From the NCBI GenBank assembly GCA_021613375.1, contig CM038726.1:1801546-1865545 (forward strand): 64,000 bases of DNA, written 5' to 3'. Position numbers and translations under genes: made by a program. Each line of letters begins with the position of its first letter. Position 1 is the first letter of the stretch. The notes under the pieces were generated by a model that searched no databases, was not told the origin of the DNA, and saw only the letters and a program-made list of their open reading frames with translations. Source of the DNA: Megaleporinus macrocephalus (lineage: Eukaryota > Chordata > Actinopteri > Characiformes > Anostomidae). Of this stretch, positions 1 to 10,500 are shown one piece after another.

Positions 1-130
1 TATCTCTCTATCTCTCTTTCTTTATCTATATCTTTCTCTACCTGACATCACACCAGGTTTTTCTCTATATCTCCCTCCCTCTATCTCTGTCTATATCTCT
101 CTCCCTCTTTCTCTCTCTCTCTTTATCCTT
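1..130. repeat. pyrimidine-rich simple repeat (TCTC/TATC)
   Basis: This is low-complexity CT-rich DNA with TATCTCTC-type units and no coding signal. Confidence 0.8.
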
Positions 131-220
131 CACTCTGTTTCTCTGCTGCGTCTCCTCTAATTGGTCCTCAGTCTGCGCTGGCTGTGGTGTTCTTCTTCTC
201 CTCCTCCAGCCTGAGCTCAC

Positions 221-344
221 TGCGAGGCTTCTTCTCTGGAGACTCTGCTCTTTAACCTGCTGATACAGTTCAGAGCTCTGAGTCTCGGAGAGGGTAGAGG
301 AGGTGGAGGAGGACGAAGGGGTTTGGATGGTGAGGCTCAGTAAG
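221..344 (-). other. possible minus-strand exon-like open frame
   Basis: On the minus strand this stretch is open, with a protein-like composition (LTIQTPSSSSTSSTLSETQ, then SSELYQQVKEQSLQRRSLA), and ends at a good donor, CTCGCA|gtgagc (minus of 215-220). The putative acceptor side is purine-rich, which argues against splicing there. I recognise no family. On the + strand the same block has an acceptor-like ctcctccag and stops in all frames. Confidence 0.2.
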
Positions 345-479
345 CTGGGAGAGGTTCCTTCTTGTCTCCTCCCCTCCCTCTCTTTTCCCCTCTCTCTTTC
401 TCTCTTAGCCTTTCTTCTCTCCTTCTGCTCTGTCTTCTCTCTCGTCTCTGTCAGCAGATGTTCTCCTCTTTCCTTTGAT

Positions 480-1100
480 GGACAGAACAGTGTTACCCAC
501 CCTCATCCTAGAGACGTACCACCCTACAACACGCTCCCCCACCTCCGTATATCTAATCCAGCCGATCAGAGACCGGAAGGCTTATTCTATAGCAGACCTT
601 CTTACATGGACTCCAACCAAGGCTACAGAAGTGTGACTTCCCCCCAGGAGGTGGGACTGCATTTTTCCTACAATGTGGGTCTCCAGGACCACGGATGGAG
701 ACCCCCAGTGTAAAAGGCATCAGCAGAACCCTTAACCGTACCACCTCTTCTGAGTTCTGCATTCACAATGCTCTGTTATGGATGCATTATTAAGGTGTCT
801 ACGATACATACCCCTGTGAGCCACAGACACCAGCTCACCCAACAAGGGTAGGTCACCATTGGCCAGCTCCATCTAGTCCACAATGACCAATCACAGGCCA
901 GCTCCAGATAACAAACACATAGCTTAACCAATAGACAACAACGTGTACATCATCAGACAGCACATTGGCCTCCTTTCTAATAATAACACGTCCAACAAGG
1001 GCCTCTGCAAGTGGCCCCTTACAGGGTCACAGTCCCCGAACTTTATAGAGCAGGACAAGGCAATAGAAGGTTTCTACATAGGCTGAACAAGTGTCCATCC
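480..1100. other. non-coding sequence, no recognisable feature
   Basis: This is unique-looking sequence with several CCAAT/ATTGG pentamers between 850 and 970 but no associated reading frame. I see no gene. Confidence 0.4.
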
Positions 1101-1980
1101 TGTTGCGGTCTGATGCTGTCTCTTTATCTACCTTGGCCAGTCGCCCCAATTTGCCTGCATTCTGGACCAGCTTACCCACCATGGAGCCCCTGCTGTCCAG
1201 TGCTTTGTGGACAGTTTCTGCTGCATGACGTTGCCCCTCCTGAAGATCCTGCTGTTTTCTTCTCCTGCCTCACCATCACTGAGCTGCTTGTCTGATGGGT
1301 CTTCTTTCTTCTTCTCTACATTCAATATTACATACAGATGTAAATCTGATTCGTTCTGTATTGCTTTTGTACTTGGTTTACTATCCGGTGTGGACCAGAA
1401 GAGTCCTCTCGAGGCTCTTCCTCTTGATCTGAGGAAGGTTTCCTTGGCTTGCTAATTGGCGGCTCAGACCCAGGTTTCCTGCAAAGCTGCTTTGTGACTT
1501 GACTATTATGTAAATGCTGTCTGTGATGAAGGTCCTGCAACCCTCTGAGACACATTTCCTTTCTTGCTTTCATCTTTTAACTGCCTGATGAGTTCATATA
1601 CGTGGTCCCGCTGTGTGCCTTGTGGACATTTATGGTTCTCTTTCATGGATCTATCTGTCTTCATATGTTTTTCTCATTCGGCAACATGGAAGGGATAAGA
1701 TCTTGCTGGGGGCAAAGTAAGCTAATGGCTTCTACTCAAGTATATTAGCGAGGGAACAGATACCCCAGTCAGCAACACACGGTTCCTGTAGCTGAAGTTT
1801 GGAATGAGATGGAGTTCCGTGTTGACTACTAATAACGTGGTCTGTTTCCTATTTAGGTCACAATTGTAGCTCGTGGGCTGCTTAGATGTTGAGGAGGTTG
1901 GAATAGCAATAGATCCTGCTCTAGCTTGCCCTCTAGCTACTCCTTCAGTACTAAGCGGTTTTACTGCCCCAGTAACGTAA
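1100..1980 (-). pseudogene. decayed minus-strand coding remnant, family not recognised
   Basis: Read on the minus strand from about 1978, a frame of 88 codons stays open (with PLSTEGVARGQARAGSIAIP and NFSYRNRVLLTGVSVPSLIY), then TAG and TGA interrupt it. The frame resumes with MKENHKCPQGTQRDHVYELI and RQLKDESKKGN to about 1600, breaks again at two stops, and fragments such as VEKKKEDPSDKQLSDGEA follow to about 1130. The hydrophilic, ordered composition is unlike the flanks. A retrotransposon or DNA-transposon gene is the likeliest source; an old host pseudogene is possible. Confidence 0.35.
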
Positions 1981-1984
1981 GAAC

Positions 1985-2065
1985 CTATTCCCAGTAGTGA
2001 AGCATGGTGGAGGCAGCATCATGGAGCCGCTTTGCTGCCTGAAGGTCTGGAGGCTTTGCGGTCAT
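1985..2065 (+). mobile_element. small Tc1-like fragment
   Basis: GTGAAGCATGGTGGAGGCAG followed by CATCATG encodes the VKHGGGSIM signature found before the WGCF motif of Tc1 transposases. Only about 80 bp is recognisable. It abuts the 15-bp array that follows. Confidence 0.45.
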
Positions 2066-2194
2066 TGAAGAAAACAGTGAGCAGCTGCAATTCTCTTCAG
2101 AGTTTAGATTCTGTTGAGATGCTTCCTCTCTTATGCTGCTTTGCTGTTCTCTCAGTTTCGAAGATGATTTTTGATTCAGCACAGTGCTACCATC

Positions 2195-3535
2195 CGTGGT
2201 TCTACAGTCAGTGGAGTTGCAGTCAGTGGAGCTATAGTCAATGGTGCTGCAGTCAGTGGTGCTACAATTGGTGGAGTTGCAGTCAGTGGTGTCAGAGCCC
2301 GTGGAGCTATAGTCAATGGTGCTGCAGTCAGTTGAGTTGAAGTCATTGGCGCTACAGTTGGTGTGTGGTGCAGTCAGTGGAGTTGCAGTTCGTGGTGTTA
2401 CAGTCAGTGGGGCTATAGCCAGTGGTTATTGCAGTCAATGGAGCTGCAGTCAGTGGTGCTACAATTGGTGGAGTTGCAGTCAGTGGTGTCAGAGTCAGTG
2501 GTGTCAGAGTCAGTGGAGCTATAGTCAATGGTGCTGCGGTCAGTTGAGTTGAAGTCACTGACACTACAGTTGGTGTGTGGTGCAATCAGTGGAGTTGCAG
2601 TCCGTGGTGTTACAGTCAGTGGGGCTATAGCCAGTGGTTGTTGCAGGCAGTGGTGCTACAGATAGTGGAGTTGCAGTCAGTGGTGCTACAGATAGTGGAG
2701 TTGCAGTCAGTGGTGCTACAGACAGTGGAGTTGCAGTCAGTGGTGCTACAGTCAGATGGTATCTTTGATTCAGTACAAGTGCAGTCATTGGCATTGTGAT
2801 CAGTTGTTGTGATTGTAGATTGTAGACTGTTGCTGTCCCTGGTATTACAATCAGTGAAACTGCAGTCATTGGTGTTGAAATAGGTAGTGTTGCAGTTTAT
2901 GGTGTCGGAATTTCAGTCAGTGATGTTGTACTTAGTGGAATTGCAGTCAATGTCAATAGTCAATAGTAATGTTGCAGCAAGTTATGATGCTGTCTGTGGT
3001 GTTATAGTCAGTGGAACGGCAGTCAGTGGTGTTGCACTTCTCTGTATTGCAGTCGTTGGAGTTGCAGTCAGTTGTGCTGAAATAGGTAGGGTTGAAGATC
3101 TTGGTGTTATACTCTGGAATTGCAGTGTTACAGTGTTGCGGTGTTGCGGTTTGTAGTGTTTTAGTCTGTGGTGTTATAGTTACTGTAGTCAGTGGTTCTG
3201 CAGTCTGTGGAGTTGCAGTCAGTAGTGCTACAGATAGCGGTGCTACAGTCAGTGGGTGTTGCAGTCATTTGTGTTGCAGCCAGTTGTGTTACAGTCAGTG
3301 CTGCTACAGTCAGTGGGTGTTGCAATTAGTGAAGTTGCAGTCATTGGTGCTACGATTAGTAATGTTGCAGTCAATGGTGCTGCAGTCAGTGGTGTTGCAA
3401 TCATTGGTGTTACACTCGGTGTGTGGTGCAGTCAGTGGAATTGCAGTCAATGGTTGTTGCAGTCACTGGTGTTTCAGTCAGTAGTGCTACAGATAGTGGA
3501 GTTGCAGTCAGCGGTGCTACAGTCAGTGGTTTTAC
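2195..3535. repeat. 15-bp minisatellite (TTGCAGTCAGTGG-type), intergenic or intronic
   Basis: The array is built on units like AGTTGCAGTCAGTGG and GTGCTACAGTCAGTGG. The first third (2200-2760) is regular and the rest decayed. An internal duplication of about 290 bp is visible (2200-2340 resembles 2430-2545, and 2350-2430 resembles 2570-2640). The 15-bp period keeps frames open on both strands. Confidence 0.9.
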
Positions 3536-3539
3536 ACTT

Positions 3540-4470
3540 AAAACCATTGATGTTAATTTCCTTTTTCACCCTCGCAGTAACCCAGCTTCAGCAAACTTTA
3601 GACAACAAGCCTCTCCTGGCTGGTTGACTACACTTGGGTGGGGATGGGGGGCTCAGGCTCTGGGCTTTAACTCTGGCATTGCGTAGTGACATAAATCAGC
3701 GGGACCCAGTTACACAACTGCTGCGTGTCTGTTTACAGTTCAGATTGCCTCTCTTTTCCTCTCCTCTACTTACCTTATCACTCCAGCCATCAACACCACA
3801 AAACCATTAAGATAAACCCACTCGGCCACAGAGCGAGCCCCCGCTTAAGCAGGGTTTACACAGCGCACACCGCCAGATACACACTTTCTGTCTTTATTCA
3901 GATCCAGCAGACACCAGCGCGTCACCCTATACACACACACTCACTCTTTTGCGTGCGGAGACAGTGTTTACGCTCGTCTGATTTGGTGCTACCAGTTACG
4001 CTCTGCCTTATATGGTCAGGAATGTGGTGCAGGAACGCCGCTCACACGCCGGGAGAAGGAGCACACAACCTGCGTCACTCGTGCCAGGAGTGAGAAGAAC
4101 AAGGAGGAAGGAGAGACCGAGAGGGAGAAAATGGTGTTCTCTATATTCCTTCTTTTTTTTCCTTGATAATGATCTCGCAGGACGTAGTGACATCACACAT
4201 GGGTAGTAACAGACCCTGCCACCCACCGCAGCTCAGAACTTTTTCATTAGTCTCCTCGGTTCCTCCAGCTGTCATCGCTCTCCGACCTGCGGGCCATCAG
4301 GCTTCTACTGCTTCGCGTCCACGTACAAAACCAGCTGTATATGTGACCGAGTAAAACAAATCCATTGCACACCTTTGATTAACCCATTTCCATGGCAACG
4401 CTGTACCTGTTTTCTTCTGAACCAATACCTGTGGCTGTGTTACTCTTGTTTCATGCTTACAGATGTTTTT
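3540..4470. other. unique sequence between arrays, no clear gene
   Basis: Short open frames occur (for example 4012-4206) but none matches the expected ARHGAP20 N-terminus or another family. 4020-4140 is GC- and purine-rich and could be a 5' exon or UTR; nothing in it decides this. Confidence 0.35.
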
Positions 4471-4474
4471 AAGG

Positions 4475-6955
4475 TTGCACCATGGACATTTCTCTGGTTG
4501 CACGACAGACATATCTATAGTTACACTACAGACATTTCTATGGTGGCACAACAGACATATCTATAGTTACACTACAGACATTTCTATGGTGGCAACACAG
4601 ACATATCTATAGTTACACTACAGACATTTCTATGGTTGCACGACAGACATATCTATAGTTACACTACAGACATTTCTATGGTTGCACGACAGACATATCT
4701 ATAGTTACACTACAGACATTTCTATGGTGGCACGACAGACATATCTATAGTTACACTACAGACATTTCCATGGTGGCACAACAGACATATCTATAGTTAC
4801 ACTACAGACATTTCTATGGTTGCACGACAGACATATCTATAGTTACACTACAGACATTTCTCTGGTTGCACGACAGACATTTCTATAGTTACACTACAGA
4901 CATTTCTATGGTTGCACGACAGACATATCTATAGTTACACTACAGACATTTCTATGGTTGCACGACAGACATTTCTATAGTTACACTACAGACATTTCTA
5001 TGGTTGCACGACAGACATATCTATAGTTACACTACAGACATTTCTATGGTTGCACGACAGCCATTTCTATAGTTACACTACAGACATTTCTATGGTTGCA
5101 CGACAGACATATCTATAGTTACACTACAGACATTTCTATGGTGGCACGACAGACATATCTATAGTTACATTACAGACATTTCTATGGTTGCACGACAGAC
5201 ATTTCTATAGTTACACTACAGACATTTCTATGGTTGCACGACAGACATATCTATAGTTACACTACAGACATTTCTATGGTTGCACGACAGCCATTTCTAT
5301 AGTTACACTACAGACATTTCTATGGTTGCACGACAGACATATCTATAGTTACACTACAGACATTTCTATGGTGGCACGACAGACATATCTATAGTTACAT
5401 TACAGACATTTCTATGGTTGCACGACAGACATATCTATAGTTACACTACAGACATTTCTATGGTGGCACGACAGACATATCTATAGTTACACTACAGACA
5501 TTTCCATGGTGGCACAACAGACATATCTATAGTTACACTACAGACATTTCTATGGTTGCATGACAGACATATCTATAGTTACACTACAGACATTTCTCTG
5601 GTTGCACGACAGACATATCTATAGTTACACTACAGACATTTCTCTGGTTGCACGACAGACATTTCTATAGTTACACTACAGACATTTCTATGGTTGCACG
5701 ACAGACATATCTATAGTTACACTACAGACATTTCTATGGTTGCACGACAGACATTTCTATAGTTACACTACAGACATTTCTATGGTTGCACGACAGACAT
5801 ATCTATAGTTACACTACAGACATTTCTCTGGTTGCACGACAGACATTTCTATAGTTACACTACAGACATTTCTATGGTGGCACGACAGACATATCTATAG
5901 TTACACTACAGACATTTCTATGGTTGCACGACAGCCATTTCTATAGTTACACTACAGACATTTCTATGGTTGCACGACAGACATGTCTATAGTTACACTA
6001 CAGATATTTCAACAGTTGCCCCATGGACATTTTCATGGTTACGCCACAGACATTTCTCTACTTACACTACTGACAGTTCTATGGTTACCCTACTGACTTT
6101 TTATGTTTACACTACAGACATCCCTATGGCTACACAACAAACATTTCTAAGGTTACACTACAGACACATTTTATGGTTACACAGTAGATATATCTATAGT
6201 TACACTACAGACATTTCCACAGTTGCACCGTGGACATTTTTATGGTTACGCTACAAAGATTTACATGGTTACACTACAGATATTTGTATTTAATTCTATG
6301 GATACAATTAAAACATGTCTATGGTAATATTATGGACATTTCTATAATTATACTACAGACATTTCTATAGTTACGCACAGATGTTTCTATGCTTATGCTA
6401 CAGATGTTTCTATAGTTACACTGCAGATTCTTCTATAGTTACGCTACAGACATTTCTGTAGTTACGCTACAGACATTTCTATGGTTACATTACAGACATT
6501 TCTATAGTTACACTACAGACATTTCTATGGTTATGCTACAGATGTTTCTATAGTTATGCTATAGACATTTCTATGGTTACACTTCAGATGTTTCTATAGT
6601 TACACTACAGCCATTTCTATGGTTACACTACTGACATTTCTATAGTTACGCTACAGACGTTTCTATGGTTACACTACAGACATTTCTATAGTTACACAGA
6701 CATTTCTATGGTTACATAACAGACATTTCTATAGTTACGCTACAGACGTTTCTATAGTTACGCTACAGACGTTTCTGTAGTTACACTACAGACGTTTCTA
6801 TAGTTACGCTACAGACAATTCCATAGTTACACTACAGACATTTCTATAGTTACACTACAGACGTTTCTATAGTTACACTACAGACGTTTCTATAGTTACA
6901 CTACAGACGTTTCTATAGTTACACTATAGACGTTTCTATAGTTACACTACAGATG
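4475..6955. repeat. 46-bp dimeric minisatellite decaying into 23-bp monomers
   Basis: From about 4475 to 6000 the unit alternates two 23-bp monomers, one with ACATTTCTATGGTTGCACGA and one with ACATATCTATAGTTACACTA, each ending in CAG. This gives a 46-bp higher-order unit, highly homogeneous, about 32 copies. From 6000 to 6955 only degenerate 23-bp monomers remain. It ends about 90 bp before exon 1 of arhgap20. Confidence 0.93.
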
Positions 6956-7048
6956 TTCTATAGTCACGCTCCAGACGTTTCCTGGTTTTTGTCTGAGGTG
7001 TAAAGACAACTGACACAGACTAACAGACGAACACGGTCTCTCCCACAG

Positions 7049-7186
7049 TGATGCGTACGGTGTGGATAACATGTCCCCGGACGCAGTGCTTCTTCTAGAA
7101 GACCACGCCCACCTCACAGTCGGCTTGGAGACACAAGAGAGGCTCCTCCTACTTTTCACAGACTCGCTCATCATCGCCAAAACCAA
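7049..7186 (+). CDS. arhgap20: arhgap20 exon 1 of those visible (PH domain start)
   Basis: The acceptor is ctctcccacag|T and the donor is ACCAA|gtaaga. The first base completes a codon from an upstream exon that is not identified. It encodes AVLLLEDHAHLTVGLETQER and the following LLLLFTDSLIIAKTK, matching the first strands of the ARHGAP20 PH domain. The phase leaves two bases, AA, completed to a Lys codon by the next exon. Confidence 0.9.
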
Positions 7187-7475
7187 GTAAGAAGCTGTGT
7201 GTACACAAATATGTGTGTTACAGTGTAACTGTGTTTGAGGCTAAAGGTCTTTCTAACCTGTAAGTGTGTGTGTGTGTGTGTATTCGTATGTGTTTGTGTG
7301 TGTATTCGTGTGTGTTTGTGTGTGTGTGTGTTTGTGTATGTGTGTTTGTGTGTGTGTGTATATGTGTGTGTATATCTGTGTGTGTGTGTGTTTGTGTGTG
7401 TGTGTATCTGTGTGTGTGTATTTGTGTGTGTATCTGTGTGTGCGTATCTGTGTGTGGGTGTATATATACATATAC

Positions 7476-7507
<32 letters not shown>

Positions 7508-10500
7508 ATTGTGTGTGTGTGTTTATTTGTGTGTGTGTATCTGTGTATGTGTGTGTGTGTATCTGTGTATTTGTGTATGTGTCTGTATATGTGTGTGTGT
7601 GTGTATCTATGTATGTGTGTGTGTATTTGTGTGTGTATTTGTGTGTGTGTATGTGTGTGTGTGTGGGTGTGTGTGTGTGTATCTATGTGTGTATTTGTGT
7701 GTGTGTATTTGTGTGTGTGTGTGTGTGTATTTGTGTGTGTGTGTGTTTATGTGTGTATGTATTTGTGTGTGTGTGTGTGTGTGTGTGTATCTATGTGTGT
7801 ATTTGTGTGTGTGTATGTGTGTGTGGGTGTGCGTGTGTGTATCTATGTGTGTATTTGTGTGTGGGTGTGTGTATTTGTGTGTGTGTGTGTTTATGTGTGT
7901 GTATGTATTTGTGTGTGTATCTATGTGTGTATGTATTTGTGTGTGGGTGTGTGTATTTGTGTGTGTTTGTATTTGTGTGTGTGTGTATGTATGTGTGTGT
8001 ATTTGTGTGTGTGTGTGTGTGTGTATGTGTGTGTGTGTATATTTGTGTTTGTGTGTGTTTAGGTCGCTGTATCTGAAGCTGAAGGCTCGTGTGAGTCTCT
8101 GTGATATATGGCTCGCTTCCTGTATCCACCACATCACAAACAGGAAGTTCAGTGCCAAAAATTCTTTTGTGATTGGCTGGCCAACCACTAATTACGTCAT
8201 CACTCTAAGGTAGGTGGACCACACAATGTTGGGGTTTCTAATAAAGTGGCCAGTTAGTGGAAGTACGAGGTGGGTGTTTCTAATAAAGTGGCCAGATAGT
8301 GGAAGCACAAGGTTGGTGTTTCTAATAAAGTGGCTAGTTAGTGGAAGTGCGAGGTGGGTGTTTCTAATAAAATGGCCAGTTATTGTCCTCTCTCTTCTTC
8401 TTCTCTTTCCAGCTCCTCGGAGACGAAGGAGAAATGGCTCCGGGCTCTGCAGTGGTGAGAGGACCAGCTTTAGGACACGGGACCCTTATGGTGTCCCCAG
8501 TTGTCTCACAGTCACACTCTTGTCAGTCTTTGAACTCTTGCACGTGACTGGCTTGGCTGAGCTGTTTGATTGGTTTGGTCTTGTGTTCTGGTTGATGTCA
8601 GGCACTGCGGCAGAGCCAGGCAGAGTTTAACCCCGAACAGGATCCTGCTGAACGTCCAGCTGCTCCACGACGCTGCGGTGAGTTCACTCGGAGACGCAAT
8701 GCTATCGTTTTTGTTCACCGTGTACAAAAATAGAGAAGGAATAACGCCGGAGGTCCAAGCCCTGCTCTGATCCTCTGTATACTTTATGACCCTGCTCTTC
8801 AATGGTCAGGACCCCCACAGGACCACCACAGAGCAGATACTATTGCAGTGACACTGACGTGGTGGTGGTGTCCACTCACTGTCCACTCTATTAGACACTC
8901 CTACTACTTGCTGGTCCACCTTGTAAGTCCTTCATCAGTGGTCACAGGACCTGCCCACAGGATGCCACCCACAAGATGCTGTCCACAGGATGATGCCCAT
9001 AAGATGGTGTCCACAAGACAGGATGATGCCCATATGACATTACCCACAGGGCGGTGCCCACAGCTGACCATAAGTGTGATTGTGGCCCAGTTTAAACATA
9101 AACTGGCTATCGGGATGACCACAGGATGTTACCCACAGGATTCCGCACGCAGTACGACGCCCACAGGATGGTGCCCAAAAGACCTGTAGGTCCTGTATGG
9201 TCAGTGGAGCTGACACAGTGGACAGTGAGTGGAGGTCCTGTATGGTCAGTGGAGCTGATACAGTGGACAGTGAGTGGAGGTCCTGTATGGTCAGTGGAGC
9301 TGACACAGTGGACAGTGAGTGGAGGTCCTGTATGGTCAGTGGAGCTGATACAGTGGACAGTGAGTGGAGGTCCTGTATGGTCAGTGGAGCTGACACAGTG
9401 GACAGTGAGTGGAGATGTTCTGATAATTAAGTCTATGTAGAAGAGCGGCTCTGAGGGACATTTCCAAAACAAACGCTGACGAGTGCTGAGAAGAGGCCTG
9501 GAGCCAGAACAGTCTCAGTGAGGAGAGCGAGTCTGACTGGTTCGCCTCAACATGCCTCAGAATACCTGATTCCCTGGAATAGCATCTTACATCTTACAGT
9601 TCTTCGGATTTTGCCTTTGTCTTCTAAATTAAGGAAACTGAGTTCTGTTTTGGGAATAAAGCCAAAGGCCTCGACTGATTAGCCTCTTGTTGTAACGTCG
9701 CACTCAAACCATTCAGGTCTTTAAACCTTTTCCTTAAAACCCAGATCACTTATTTAGCTTAGCACTTCAATCAGGGGGTTTGGGAAAGGTTTGGGAAAAT
9801 ATTTAGGAAAGTATTTGGGAAAGCATTTGATAAAGTATTTGGGAAAGGTTTGGAAAAATATGTAGGAAAGGTTTGGGAAAATTTTTAGGAAAGGTTTGTG
9901 AAAGTATTTGGGAAAGCATTTGGGATGGTATCTGGGAAGTATTTGGAAAAGGTTTGGGAAAGTATTTGGGAAAGGTTTGTGAAAGTATTTGGGAAAGTAT
10001 TTGGGAAAGGTTTGTGAAAATATTCAGGAAATGTTTGGGAAAATATTTAGGAAAGTATTTGGCAAAGCATTTGGGAGTGTAACTGGGAAGTATTTGGGAA
10101 AGTGTTTGGGAAAGGTTGGGAAAGTATTTGGGAAAGTGTTTAAGAAAGTATTTAGGAAAGGTTTGAGAAAGTATTTGGAAAAGGTTTAAGAAAGTATTTG
10201 AGAAAGTATTTGGGAAAGTTTTGGAAAAGTATTTAAAAAAGTATTTGGGAAGTACTTGGGTAAGATTTCGGCAAGTATTTGGAAAAGTGTTTGAAAAAGC
10301 TTTTGGGAAAGTATTAGGGAAACTATTTGGGAAAGTTTTGGGGAAGGTTTAGGAAATATTTGGGAACATTTGGGAGAAAGTTTAGGAAAGTTTTGGGCAA
10401 GGTTTGGGAAAGCATTTGAGAAAGTATTTGGGAAAGTTTTTGAAAAAAAGTATTTGGGTAAGATTTCGGATTAAAATGCTTATGGGAAAGTATTAGGGAA

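Noticed and set aside
303..713. 136-codon plus-strand frame
   Set aside because: Starts in a Glu run and passes through a pyrimidine tract (Leu/Ser-rich); no motif, and an acceptor-like site interrupts it at about 455.
7235..8213. Cys/Val-rich frames of 270-315 codons, and His/Thr-rich frames on the other strand
   Set aside because: These are translations of an interrupted (GT)n microsatellite; only the last 147 bp (exon 2) is coding.
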